Positions 26,824-34,658 of a DNA stretch of 64,000 nt are shown here, piece after piece. The position numbers and the translations under genes are program-made. Origin of the DNA: Deltaproteobacteria bacterium (GTDB lineage Bacteria > Myxococcota_A > UBA9160 > UBA4427); NCBI GenBank assembly GCA_029261855.1, contig JAJDAN010000028.1, positions 124,001-188,000 of the forward strand. The letters run 5' to 3'. Below the pieces are notes generated by a model, which was given only the letters and a program-made list of their open reading frames with translations, had not been told where the DNA came from and ran no database searches. Position 1 is the first letter of the stretch. Each line of letters starts with the position of its first letter.

Positions 26824-27309
26824 CGCGGGCGCTTCGCCCCAAAGCTCTCGAACGAGAACGATGAAATAGATGAGCGCAAGAAACGCGTAGATGCTGAGGG
26901 CTGCAACGCAGAGCCAGCCGGCGTGCAGGGCGATCGTATTGACGGCTTGCGCAGTCAGGAGCCCGACTACCGCCACTAGAATCGCCAGACTTGTCGCGTT
27001 GAATCCGGCTCCGGGCGAGCGCGCTTCTCGTGATCGGAGCGCGATGACGCCGACGAGTGAAACCATGTGGGTGCCACTCGCTGCCGTCCATGCGGTCGCG
27101 GTCGAGACGGGGGAGGACAGCAGGACCATCGCAAGGATCGAAACGCCAGCAGAGATTGCCGTGCTGCCGAGAAGCGCCGAGAAGAATCCGCGCTGGCGCT
27201 GTGACCAGTCGCTGGGGCGACGGGGGCTCAGGGCGGCCACTACGCCGGTGAACCCCGCGACGGCGACCGAGAACTCAACGAGAGTTGCGAGTAGGTCTTC
27301 GGGCTGCAT
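26818..27309 (-). CDS. family 2 four-helix membrane protein
   Basis: A 163-residue family 2 copy: LVEFSVAVAGFTGVVAALS in helix 1, followed by RRPSDWSQRQRGFFSALLG and three helices. Its stop is in the right core of the attC, standard for this array. Confidence 0.75.
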   Translation of the reverse strand: MQPEDLLATLVEFSVAVAGFTGVVAALSPRRPSDWSQRQRGFFSALLGSTAISAGVSILAMVLLSSPVSTATAWTAASGTHMVSLVGVIALRSREARSPGAGFNATSLAILVAVVGLLTAQAVNTIALHAGWLCVAALSIYAFLALIYFIVLVRELWGEAPAA

Positions 27310-27317
27310 TTTCCGCC

Positions 27318-27392
27318 CTCTATCGGACCAGGGGTTCCGCCGCCGCCAATTTGACGGCCAGCGGAATCGAAGTTCGAGCCGACTTGGGTCTA
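27318..27392 (-). repeat. attC-like site, degenerate
   Basis: Left core ctctatc and a ttccgccgccgcc / ggccagcgg arm pair; the right core is not clear but coincides with the stop of the NTF2-like gene. Confidence 0.35.
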
Positions 27393-27770
27393 CGCACTCA
27401 TGGCCGCGAACACCGCTGCGGTGTCGAACATGCCCTCGTAGCTGCGGATCAAACCGCTTTCATCGAACACGAAGGTAGAGAAGCCTCTGTACCGAGGCGC
27501 CGACTCCTTCATGGATTCCTGCCGTTCATTCCAGCCCAGCACGAGTCTGTTTCCATCGATGGCATGCCATTCTGGCTGGTTGTCGACTCTGGGCCACGAT
27601 TCGGCGAGAGCACGAAGCGCGGCTCGGCCAGTCACGGGTTCGCTCATCGCGGAGTTCCGGAACTCGCAGTCATCGGAGAACAAGGCGGTCCAGGCATCCA
27701 TGTCTCCGGATGCCATGTGCTTCTGAAGCATTCCAAGTACAGCTTCGACATCCGCGCGCGTGACTGCCAC
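27390..27770 (-). CDS. SnoaL/NTF2-like protein
   Basis: A 126-residue NTF2 fold protein: VLGMLQKHMASGDMDAWTAL and LFSDDCEFRNSAMSEPVTGR then FSTFVFDESGLIRSYEGMF. Typical small cassette product; ligand unknown. Two other members of this fold are at 49.5 and 60.9 kb. Confidence 0.8.
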   Translation of the reverse strand: MAVTRADVEAVLGMLQKHMASGDMDAWTALFSDDCEFRNSAMSEPVTGRAALRALAESWPRVDNQPEWHAIDGNRLVLGWNERQESMKESAPRYRGFSTFVFDESGLIRSYEGMFDTAAVFAAMSA

Positions 27771-27795
27771 GAGCTACCTCCTGGCGTACAAATCC

Positions 27796-27888
27796 GTCTA
27801 GCGGATCGGCGTTCAGCGCGTGCGGCGATCTGCCACTCGCCCCTTTCCGCCTTGCGTTCACGTGAACCTACCACGCCTGATTTCCGAC
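27796..27888 (-). repeat. attC left half (type A)
   Basis: gtctagcggatcggcgttca through the cctaccacgcc centre, then the hydrolase 3' end in place of the right arm. Confidence 0.65.
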
Positions 27889-27889
27889 C

Positions 27890-28822
27890 TCACCGCGTCG
27901 AAGCGAACTCTCGAACGGCATCCGCCACCTCGCTCGGATGCGTGATGGGCAGCATGTGGCTCCCGTCGGCGATCCACCGCAGCTCCGACAGCGCGGCTCG
28001 CTCGTGAATCGCTTCGGCGACGAATGGCGGAGAGAGCTGATCCTCGGTCCCGTGCAGGATGAGTATGGGCCGCTCGATCGGCCGTGGGTCCAGATCGGCC
28101 TCGCCGCCCAGATCACGCCCTTCCGAACGAAAGGCGTCGCGTGTGTGCGGTCGGCCGAAGTTTGCGGCGGCCTGTACGCGGTACCAGTCGGGAACCGGGT
28201 CGGGGTGGAAGGCGGTACCCGCGAGCGCGTCACTGAGCCTGCGCGAGAGCGCCGGAACCGCCGAAATCCAGTCGTACACAGGCCCTGCGAGGAACTCGAC
28301 GAGCCACGGCGGCGCCTTCGGCACCGTCTCCCGGTCGGCGATGCCCGGTCCGATGCTGGCGAGCAGGACGAGACGCGCCACTCGCGAGGGGTCCTGCTTC
28401 ATCGCAACGATCGAAGTGCCGCCGCCGTAGGACCACCCGACCAGGGTCACGTCCTCGAGATCGAGCGCGGCGATCAGCGTGACAAGCTCTTCGGCGTTCG
28501 ATTCGACCGTGACGTGACCCGGCGCGCGGCCGTCCGAGTAGCCGTACCCAAGCCGGTCGTACGCGATCGCACGAAAGCCCCGCGCTTCGAGCTCTCCCAT
28601 GAGTGGCTGCCAGTCGTAAGCGCAGCCAGGATGACCGTGAACGAGCAGCACTGGTGGGCCTGAGCCTTGCTCGATCACGTTCACCGAGAGCTCGGGCCTC
28701 ACTTCGGCACGTCGCCCCGGACTCGGTAGGTCGGGCGGCGGCTCGGCGAAAACTGCATACCAGATCGGTGGCAGCAAGAGCGCCGCGAGGACGAGGACGA
28801 AGACTCCGGCTAGCCAACGCAT
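27890..28822 (-). CDS. alpha/beta hydrolase, membrane-anchored or secreted
   Basis: A 310-residue hydrolase with an N-terminal hydrophobic segment, then VLLVHGHPGCAYDWQPL, nucleophile elbow LVGWSYGGG, Asp in ILHGTEDQLSPP and His in DGSHMLPITHP. It sits between a left half attC and a right half attC. The downstream end enters the attC relic. Confidence 0.88.
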   Translation of the reverse strand: MRWLAGVFVLVLAALLLPPIWYAVFAEPPPDLPSPGRRAEVRPELSVNVIEQGSGPPVLLVHGHPGCAYDWQPLMGELEARGFRAIAYDRLGYGYSDGRAPGHVTVESNAEELVTLIAALDLEDVTLVGWSYGGGTSIVAMKQDPSRVARLVLLASIGPGIADRETVPKAPPWLVEFLAGPVYDWISAVPALSRRLSDALAGTAFHPDPVPDWYRVQAAANFGRPHTRDAFRSEGRDLGGEADLDPRPIERPILILHGTEDQLSPPFVAEAIHERAALSELRWIADGSHMLPITHPSEVADAVREFASTR

Positions 28823-28828
28823 GTGATC

Positions 28829-28945
28829 GCCTCCAATCCCGGTAGCGCCGCCGGACTCGGCCGAGCGTGAAAGGGTTGGCGCCACAATGGTAGAACCGTC
28901 CTTTGGACCGGGCTATTTCCCGCCCGGCTCAACGCCTTGGTGGGG
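28829..28945 (-). repeat. attC, eroded (type F)
   Basis: ggactcggccgagcgtg and gaccgggctatttcccgcc match the type F site at 61.4 kb; cores are eroded (left ccaat, right ggtgggg). Confidence 0.5.
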
Positions 28946-29434
28946 GGCGCGGGCTGCCGGCCCAAGCCCGCCCTGTGCGAGCGAGTCGATCCAGTCGTTG
29001 AAATCTGCGTCGCTACCCGCGCCGCGGTGGCGCCGCCACCAGTCCGCGAAGCCGGGTGTGCTTGCGACGACCAGGAGGTATGGCTGCGTATTCGCGCTAA
29101 GGCCCCGCTTCATCCCATCGTGATGGAGCTTGAGCATGTTCAGCACGTTGACGATCAACAACTCGAATCGATCGCGCTCTGTTCGCTCCATGTCGGAGTC
29201 ACCGGCCAAGCCCGCCCGCCAGATCGAAGAGAGTTCAGCGTCTGAAGCGATCAGGGCTCTGAGCTGCTGACCATCTTGACGTATCTGATTCTCGTAGGTC
29301 ATCCGCATCAGGGCGCTGTTCTGGTCGAGGCCACGATTGTTGTGGCGAATCTGGATCGCGAGGTACGCGAGTGTCGCGACCGTTGCGATCGCGCCGACGA
29401 GCTCACCAATGCTTCCGACGTCTTGAAGCGTCAC
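28913..29434 (-). CDS. family 1 membrane-anchored protein
   Basis: A 173-residue family 1 protein. It begins LQDVGSIGELVGAIATVATL then AYLAIQIRHNN, one membrane helix followed by a basic/polar QIRxN junction. The rest is a helical soluble domain with FELLIVNVLNMLKLHHDGMKRG and PGFADWWRRHRG, ending with a D-W patch. The last 11 residues are read from attC sequence. Function unknown. Confidence 0.75.
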   Translation of the reverse strand: MTLQDVGSIGELVGAIATVATLAYLAIQIRHNNRGLDQNSALMRMTYENQIRQDGQQLRALIASDAELSSIWRAGLAGDSDMERTERDRFELLIVNVLNMLKLHHDGMKRGLSANTQPYLLVVASTPGFADWWRRHRGAGSDADFNDWIDSLAQGGLGPAARAPHQGVEPGGK

Positions 29435-29442
29435 GCGGCGCC

Positions 29443-29513
29443 GCCTAACCGATCCGGCGCTCGCTAGCGAGGACCGGCCGAGAAACTGAGGACACCATCA
29501 CAGCCGGGACCCT
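29443..29513 (-). repeat. attC left half (type C)
   Basis: gcctaaccgatccggcgctc to cctaccacgg, then the DUF1990 tail; right half missing. Confidence 0.65.
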
Positions 29514-30094
29514 ACCACGGCAGCCTGCGCCAGCGCTTTGGCCGACGACGCCGCGAATCTCCGCTGCAGCCGACGAACCAGGGGGTAGCCGACCTTGGAG
29601 AAGAGCCTGGCCGGACGTGAGAAGGCGGTGATTTCGTAGCGAACCTCTTGAACCGCGGGTTCGAAGGAGACGGAGAAGCGCTCTTCCCCGGACTCAGGGT
29701 GGCCCTGGAGAGTGCCATAGGCGTACGCGGCAGAGTCTTGCCCGGCTTCCAAATGGGCATAGACGACGCGACACGGATTGACGAACCAGAGCCCAGCGAG
29801 TGGAACGATCGTCGCGACCGCTTGCTGAGATGCAGCGGGGCCGCTTCCGTGGAACTCCAGCCATGGAATCTCGAACTGACGCCATGCGATCAAGCCGGTG
29901 CGCGCGCGCTCGAAGAGATCACGCCCGCGGCCGAGGAGAAACGAGTATCGATCGATGTCGTAGTGCGAGGGAACCGCCGAGTCGGAGTCAGTGGATCCGG
30001 AAAGCTCAGCAGTAGCTCCGACCTCGGGATAGTTGAACCGGCCGCCGAGCAGCGCTTCCACGTCCCGAACTGAGGGCCTGCGGCTACCGATCAC
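29498..30094 (-). CDS. DUF1990 family protein
   Basis: A 198-residue DUF1990 protein: NYPEVGATAELSG, YDIDRYSFLLGRGRDLFERA, VNPCRVVYAHLE and EITAFSRPARLFSKVGYPLV are diagnostic. Function unknown. It lies between a type C left half and a type B right half, so both flanks have been rearranged. Confidence 0.88.
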   Translation of the reverse strand: MIGSRRPSVRDVEALLGGRFNYPEVGATAELSGSTDSDSAVPSHYDIDRYSFLLGRGRDLFERARTGLIAWRQFEIPWLEFHGSGPAASQQAVATIVPLAGLWFVNPCRVVYAHLEAGQDSAAYAYGTLQGHPESGEERFSVSFEPAVQEVRYEITAFSRPARLFSKVGYPLVRRLQRRFAASSAKALAQAAVVGSRL

Positions 30095-30116
30095 TGGCTT
30101 CTACGTCCCGAGCTGT

Positions 30117-30154
30117 TGCTGGTCCGTCTGCAACGGCTTGTTGAGCGGCGGCCT
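30117..30154 (-). repeat. attC right half (type B)
   Basis: cgagctgttgctggtccgtc to core gttgagc; no left half. Confidence 0.65.
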
Positions 30155-30611
30155 ACTCGACCTCGAAGATCGCCTCGATGACGATGGGCAGACCCGCACG
30201 CAGCGAAGTGGCGCCCAGTACGGACCTGGCGTGAACTCCGCGATCACCAAAAGCCTCGACCATCAGATCCGAGGCGCCGTTGAGGACCTTGGGATGTTCC
30301 TCGAAGTCGGGAGTGGCGTTGACGAAACCCTGAAGCTTGACCACGCGCCGGACCCGATCGAGCCCGCCGAGTTCGAGTTTGACGGCTGCAAGAATGTCGA
30401 GCGCTGTGAGGCGTGCGAATGCGTACCCATCCTCGGTAAGGAACTCTCCGCCGAGCTTTCCCTTGGGTGGAGCACCCTCTTGCGGTACGGGGCCCTTGCC
30501 AGAAACGAAAGGCAGGTTCCCCGTCTGCACGCAGTTGGTGTAGTTCGCCGCGGGGTTGCTGGCGGCGGGAAGTCGAATCTCAAGCTCGTTCAACCTGTCA
30601 TCGATACTCAT
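30153..30611 (-). CDS. RidA (YjgF/UK114) family protein
   Basis: A 152-residue RidA protein. NYTNCVQTGNLPFVSGKGP, LAAVKLELGGLDRVRRVVKLQG and ATSLRAGLPIVIEAIFEV match the longer RidA subgroup; the Arg-x-x-x-E pocket is partly changed (SLRAGLPIVIE). The role is probably enamine/imine hydrolysis by family knowledge. Confidence 0.88.
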   Translation of the reverse strand: MSIDDRLNELEIRLPAASNPAANYTNCVQTGNLPFVSGKGPVPQEGAPPKGKLGGEFLTEDGYAFARLTALDILAAVKLELGGLDRVRRVVKLQGFVNATPDFEEHPKVLNGASDLMVEAFGDRGVHARSVLGATSLRAGLPIVIEAIFEVE

Positions 30612-30628
30612 CGTAACTCCAGGTCGAC

Positions 30629-30668
30629 GCCTAGCGGATCGGCGCTCAGCTGCGTGGCACGGGCCGCC
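30629..30668 (-). repeat. attC left half (type E)
   Basis: gcctagcggatcggcgctca and gtggcacgggccgc, then broken by the DUF1801 stop. Confidence 0.6.
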
Positions 30669-31015
30669 TAGCTCGCCTGTTCGGCGGCTGCGCGGATGAT
30701 CCTTGCGAGTACCTGGCGCTTGACGTCGCGAGGCCCGGCCACCTTGACGTGGCGCATGCTCTTGCCCGTACCCTCGAGGAGACCAGAGGGGTCCGGGAGA
30801 CTCGAGCCGCTATGGAACTGGAGATTGACCCAGGACTTGTGAGGGGAGATGGCGCAGAACTTTCTCGTACGGCCGTACGCGATGGTCTTCCATGGCCGGA
30901 GTACCTTCTCCTCGGCGTCGGGGGCAAGGCGGCGAACAAGCGCGCGAAGCCTGCGAGCCAGGTCTTGCACTTCGGGGTCGTACGAACTGAGGAATTGCTC
31001 TACCGGATCGGCCAT
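30668..31015 (-). CDS. DUF1801 domain protein
   Basis: A 115-residue DUF1801 (YdhG-like) protein: ADPVEQFLSSYDPEVQDLAR, VLRPWKTIAYG, FCAISPHKSWVNLQF and GKSMRHVKVAG. The frame is open upstream to 31162, but those residues look like a family 1 relic, so I place the start at ATG 31015. Confidence 0.8.
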   Translation of the reverse strand: MADPVEQFLSSYDPEVQDLARRLRALVRRLAPDAEEKVLRPWKTIAYGRTRKFCAISPHKSWVNLQFHSGSSLPDPSGLLEGTGKSMRHVKVAGPRDVKRQVLARIIRAAAEQAS

Positions 31016-31160
31016 GTCGAGATCACCCATCGGAAATCCACGGACTTCGAGCTGCGCCATGAGCTGATACTTCATGAAGAGGTTGGAGATGACCATATTG
31101 AATCGGCCTTGTTCCAAGTCGCTCAGTGCAGAGTAGTCGACGACTCCACGTTGGCAGACC
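31016..31160 (-). pseudogene. internal fragment of a family 1 gene
   Basis: In frame with DUF1801 but reading YSALSDLEQGRFNMVISNLF then MKYQLMAQLEVRG. This matches the middle of family 1 proteins (compare LTPVEQLQFDALSDRFFSTF at 62.3 kb). The N-terminal part is cut at a right half attC and the C-terminal part at DUF1801. Confidence 0.5.
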
Positions 31161-31174
31161 ATCTCTTGTTAGGC
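31140..31174 (-). repeat. attC right end
   Basis: Only the right end, gttggcagaccatctcttgt with core gttaggc at 31168, which contains the stop of the next gene. Confidence 0.5.
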
Positions 31175-31558
31175 GGAACGCTCGCGAAGGGCGCGAAGAA
31201 CGGCTGACACGATCTCGGGCAGCGGAGGGCCGTTCGCTTCGGGGGTCGAGAGAAAGAACGCGCACTCTTCGATCTCCTTGGAAATGAACTGGAAATCAGG
31301 CGCGAGGTCCAGCGCGGTTGCGATGAACCTGAGTTCGCTCTCGTCAACTTCCTGGTTCAAGAACGCGGTGCAGAGCCGTTCAAGGTGGCTCGCTGCTATG
31401 ACCAGGAGAGAACCATCGCTATTGATGAAAGCCGGGTAGGGCCGGCCCCGCTCGGCCAAGGCTGTCCGATACTCAGGCATTACTGGAGCGACGGCGGCCC
31501 GAAGTCCCGCAGTCGATTCCTGCGCACCAAGCAACTCGTAGAGGTCTCGTGCTAGCAC
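31169..31558 (-). CDS. hypothetical cassette protein
   Basis: A 129-residue protein, GTG start at 31558 just below the attC core. It is not recognised. Features: LYELLGAQESTAGLRAAVAP, YPAFINSDGSLLVIAASHLE and an acidic C-terminal half EESELRF-like. The frame stays open upstream through the whole attC into a family 1 fragment. Confidence 0.55.
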   Translation of the reverse strand: MLARDLYELLGAQESTAGLRAAVAPVMPEYRTALAERGRPYPAFINSDGSLLVIAASHLERLCTAFLNQEVDESELRFIATALDLAPDFQFISKEIEECAFFLSTPEANGPPLPEIVSAVLRALRERSA

Positions 31559-31565
31559 TCGATCC

Positions 31566-31729
31566 GCCGTACGGATCGGCGTTCGGCGGCTTGCGGCGGC
31601 CTGCACGCAGCCTCGGAACACCTCGGATGCTCGCGATTCTACCACGCGGCGAGCACAGTATGACGCGAGGCGGCGACCGAGGTCAATCGAACTGAGCTGT
31701 TGATGGTCCGCTCCAACGCCCTGTTCGAC
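31566..31729 (-). repeat. attC, chimera of types A and B
   Basis: Left two-thirds are type A (gattctaccacgcgg), the right third is type B (ggtcaatcgaactgagctg). Right core gttcgac. Confidence 0.7.
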
Positions 31730-31858
31730 GGCGGACTCGTGACTCTCATAGCGCTTGCGCACGTGAGAAAGAAATTCCGGATTCACCTGATTCGCAGGGC
31801 CGTCGAGCCAGCGTTGGACGCCGGCTTGGCCCATGTACCAGGTCGCGATCTGCTCCAC
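31730..31858 (-). pseudogene. C-terminal fragment of a family 1 gene
   Basis: GTG-started reading EQIATWYMGQAGVQRWLDG then NPEFLSHVRKRYES, like family 1 C-termini. It runs on in frame into the attC. The upstream neighbour is only a right half attC, so the 5' two-thirds have been deleted. Confidence 0.55.
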
Positions 31859-31904
31859 GCCGATTTCTCAGAAGCTGCGAGCTCTGTCGTCGAGCGCGAG
31901 CTGG

Positions 31905-31952
31905 ACGGACTGGCTCTTGCCGTGCCACGTCAGCTGCAACGCCGTGTTAGGC
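31905..31952 (-). repeat. attC right half (type E)
   Basis: gccgtgccacgtcagctgca to core gttaggc; left half lost. Confidence 0.65.
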
Positions 31953-32429
31953 GGCGGAATGCAGCTTCCTTGTCCGCGCGAGCTTCTGGTTGACGAAGTT
32001 CTGAAATTCCGGCGATGCCTTGCTGCCGTTCAGCTTCCAGTATCGTGCTCCACCCGGCGTTTCGAACAGCTCCAAGACACCCGCCGTCATTGCCTCCATC
32101 CAGTCCGCGCCGCCGAGGCCGAGCTGAAAGTTGTGATACGACAAATCTGCCTGGCTCTCGATCATTGCGAAGAGGAACTGGAACTGCATCTGTTCCGTCG
32201 GCTCGAGTGAATCGAAATCGGCTAGCCCGCGGGCAAAGACATCTGCCGCCTGTGGGCTACCACCGATGACTGAGCCCATGGTCTGGGACTGAGTGTGGAT
32301 GCGGCCTCGGGACTCGGAGCGTACCGCGACTGTATTTGCGCGGATCTGGAGCGCGAGGTACACGAGCGTTGCGACGGTTGCGATGGCGGCGATCAGCTCA
32401 CCGATGTTCCCGAGGTCCTGAATCGTCAC
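31947..32429 (-). CDS. family 1 membrane-anchored protein
   Basis: A 160-residue family 1 copy: TIQDLGNIGELIAAIATVAT then LVYLALQIRANTVAVR. The soluble part has EQMQFQFLFAMIESQADLSY and PGGARYWKLNGSKASPEFQN; it ends NQKLARTRKLHSAA with the stop in the attC core. Confidence 0.8.
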   Translation of the reverse strand: MTIQDLGNIGELIAAIATVATLVYLALQIRANTVAVRSESRGRIHTQSQTMGSVIGGSPQAADVFARGLADFDSLEPTEQMQFQFLFAMIESQADLSYHNFQLGLGGADWMEAMTAGVLELFETPGGARYWKLNGSKASPEFQNFVNQKLARTRKLHSAA

Positions 32430-32436
32430 TTCCGCC

Positions 32437-32564
32437 GCCCAACGGACATGGCGCTCAGCTGCAGGCGGCGCACTGCTACCTGATTCCCGATCGCCGATAC
32501 CTCAGCAGGCTACCACGGCCAGCCACTGGTCCGCCTAGCCTGTCAGCTGCGGCGCCTGTTGGAC
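32437..32564 (-). repeat. attC site
   Basis: Cores gcccaac and gttggac; centre aggctaccacgg; arms ggcgctcagctgc and cagctgcggcgcc. Confidence 0.75.
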
Positions 32565-32664
32565 GGCGGGCCTTCCGCCAGCAGCCGATCGACATACTTC
32601 GCGAATTCCACGTCGCAAGTCTCCCGTTCCGTTGGCCATCAGACAGGCGCGCATCCCAGTTCAC
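32565..32664 (-). pseudogene. family 1 gene reduced to its two ends
   Basis: GTG AAC TGG GAT GCG encodes the family 1 start MNWDA seen at 61.9 and 63.7 kb. About 40 bp later another frame gives the family C terminus, EFAKYVDRLLAEGPPSN. Roughly 400 bp of the middle are missing, yet the cassette keeps both attC borders. Confidence 0.55.
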
Positions 32665-32679
32665 TTGTTGTCTCCCGCC

Positions 32680-32813
32680 GTCCGACGGATCGGACTTCAG
32701 CCGCAGCAGACTGCGCTGACCGTCAACGCCATGCCACAGAACCCCGATGCCAAAAGGCTACCGGATTCAGGGGCGTCCGGCGGTCGGTGGTCAGCTGCGA
32801 GCCCGTGTCAGGA
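32680..32813 (-). repeat. attC site (type D)
   Basis: Cores gtccgac and gtcagga; centre aaggctaccgg. Confidence 0.8.
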
Positions 32814-33593
32814 AGCGAGCGCGTCCACGAGGGCCTCGTGGATGAGACCATTCGAGTAGCGGCCTTCGCCTCGGTCGATGCGATGACCGTTCTCGGCGTC
32901 TGAGAACCGACCGCCGGCTTCCTCGACAAGGATGACCGCAGGGGCATGATCCCAGGCCCGGCCCGTCGGATCGACGACTGCGTCGAGTCTTCCCTCTGCC
33001 AGCTCGAGAATGGCATTGAGATCAGCGGTGGCCAGCGTGGACGCGGCGCGGACTCGATCGATCAATGCGTCGGGTGGTTCGGCCCAAACTGCCACCACGC
33101 TCTCACCGAGATTGGCGGTGCTGGAGACGCGAATCGGAACGGCAGTCGCGGACAGTGAGTCGGCTGCACCCTTGTACGCGCCTCCTCCACGAGTTGCCCA
33201 CCAGTGTGTCGACAGGACTGGTCGTGAGATGACACCGAGAACCAGCTCCCCTTCACACTCGAGCGCGATGTGTGTGCCCCATTGAGGCTCGCCCGCAATG
33301 AAGTTGGCCGTACCGTCAATCGGGTCGAGGATCCATCGGCGAGAGCCACCACCACTCGCGCCGAGTTCCTCACCGAGGATTGCGTCCGCGGGTCGCCGCG
33401 TCTTGAGCTCCTCGACGAGGAAGCGTTCGACTTCTATGTCGGCCGGGGTGACCTGGGTTCCGTCAGGCTTCAGGTTGACTTCGACTCCATTCTCGAAGAA
33501 GCGAAGAGCGATCTGCGATGCTGCCAACGCAAGCTCGTGGGCCAGGGCAAGGTCTGCCGAAGGCGGACTCGCTTCAGGGATGGGCTCCGTGAT
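32808..33593 (-). CDS. inositol monophosphatase family protein
   Basis: A roughly 260-residue protein with the IMPase metal motifs: GEELGASGG, the WILDPIDGTANF loop and the C-terminal AWDHAPAVILVEEAGG. It probably hydrolyses an inositol or histidinol phosphate type substrate. No ATG/GTG follows the attC; the start may be ATC 33593 or TTG 33635 inside the attC. Confidence 0.88.
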   Translation of the reverse strand: MTEPIPEASPPSADLALAHELALAASQIALRFFENGVEVNLKPDGTQVTPADIEVERFLVEELKTRRPADAILGEELGASGGGSRRWILDPIDGTANFIAGEPQWGTHIALECEGELVLGVISRPVLSTHWWATRGGGAYKGAADSLSATAVPIRVSSTANLGESVVAVWAEPPDALIDRVRAASTLATADLNAILELAEGRLDAVVDPTGRAWDHAPAVILVEEAGGRFSDAENGHRIDRGEGRYSNGLIHEALVDALAS

Positions 33594-33608
33594 TGCTCGA
33601 CCCTCGCT

Positions 33609-33742
33609 GGCCAACGGATCGGGTTTCAGCTGCAACCGGCAGCGCTGGCCGTCAGCGCCGAGCCGCAGAGCCCCGACCCCAGGATGCTACCGGGTTCGGG
33701 AACGCCCAGCTGACTGCTGTAAACTGCAAACCCTTGCTAGCC
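33609..33742 (-). repeat. attC site (type D)
   Basis: Cores ggccaac and gctagcc; centre atgctaccggg; stop of the family 1 tail lies in the right core. Confidence 0.8.
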
Positions 33743-33787
33743 GGCGGCGCGGGATCTTTCGACGAACTCCTGAAAGGCTGGCAGGTA
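33737..33787 (-). pseudogene. last 16 codons of a family 1 gene
   Basis: YLPAFQEFVERSRAAG and stop, the same residues as the end of the intact copy at 62.1 kb. Everything upstream has been replaced by the methyltransferase gene, which now borrows this attC. Confidence 0.75.
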
Positions 33788-33805
33788 CCGGCTTCAGACT
33801 TGAAG

Positions 33806-34402
33806 CTAGGCCGCACGCTGTTGTGTTGGCAGACCCAAGTATCGGGGAGCAGACGCGACGTAGGCTTCGTAGCTGGGACCAAACTTCTCGCGGAGCCAGG
33901 ACTCCTCCGCGAAGGGCGCCAACAGATACCAGCCTGAGCACGCGAGGGCGGCGAGAAGCGCTTGGCCGGAACCCAGCGCGAAGCTGAACCCTACGAGCAC
34001 CGCGACCGCACCGACATACTGTGGATTGCGCGAGATCCGGTACGGGCCAGCGGAAACGAGAGGCCCGCCCTGGTCGTGCGACAGGGCAGGGCCCAGCTGA
34101 AAATACCCAAGCAGACCAAGTGCCCCGCCGGCAAGGAAGACGGCAGCTCCCACTACCGTAAGGCCGACGGAAGAGGCCGGTAGTGTCTCACGATCAACCA
34201 TGGCGAGTACGAGAACCGCGGCAGATAAAGTCGACGCCCCTATACCGCTCACACGATTCGCGCCTCGGCGGAGCCGCCACGCCGAACCGGACTCGTCCGG
34301 CAGCGGCCAGACGCGCAGCCGGGGGACCGCAATGGAAAGGAGGAGCAGCGACACGAGGGTTGACGCTCCGAGCACGATCGTGGCGAAGAGTATTGCACTC
34401 AT
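33806..34402 (-). CDS. isoprenylcysteine carboxyl methyltransferase-like membrane protein
   Basis: A 198-residue, five-helix protein. GPYRISRNPQYVGAVAVLVG and the C-terminal EESWLREKFGPSYEAYVASA are the SAM-binding and C-terminal motifs of the ICMT/PEMT family. Acts in the membrane on an unknown acceptor. Confidence 0.88.
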   Translation of the reverse strand: MSAILFATIVLGASTLVSLLLLSIAVPRLRVWPLPDESGSAWRLRRGANRVSGIGASTLSAAVLVLAMVDRETLPASSVGLTVVGAAVFLAGGALGLLGYFQLGPALSHDQGGPLVSAGPYRISRNPQYVGAVAVLVGFSFALGSGQALLAALACSGWYLLAPFAEESWLREKFGPSYEAYVASAPRYLGLPTQQRAA

Positions 34403-34415
34403 GTCTCGCCGTGCG

Positions 34416-34461
34416 GTCCAACGGATCGGCGACAAGCGGCGTGCGGCAACCTGCCGAGCAC
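34416..34461 (-). repeat. attC left part
   Basis: gtccaacggatcggcgacaa and gcggcaacctgccgagc, then broken. Confidence 0.6.
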
Positions 34462-34545
34462 CCTCTGAACACCGATGAGAACCTTGATCCTAACACGGAG
34501 GAACCGTCGGAGAACGTGACAACCCGCGGATCCAGCACGAGCGCC
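34462..34545 (-). other. 84-bp remnant between two attC left ends
   Basis: Short minus-strand frame LDPRVVTFSDGSSVLG with no family assignment. Probably what is left of a deleted cassette. Confidence 0.3.
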
Positions 34546-34658
34546 GCCTAACGCATCGGCGTGCACCGACCTGGCACAGCAACCGTCAACGCCTCGGGTT
34601 CGCGTGATTCTACCGCGCTCCATATCATCACAGGGTGTGCATGAGAGCCACGCTAGGT
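34546..34658 (-). repeat. attC site (type A, right arm eroded)
   Basis: Core gcctaac, centre gattctaccgcgctcc; right core gctaggt holds the stop of the oxidase gene. Confidence 0.6.
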
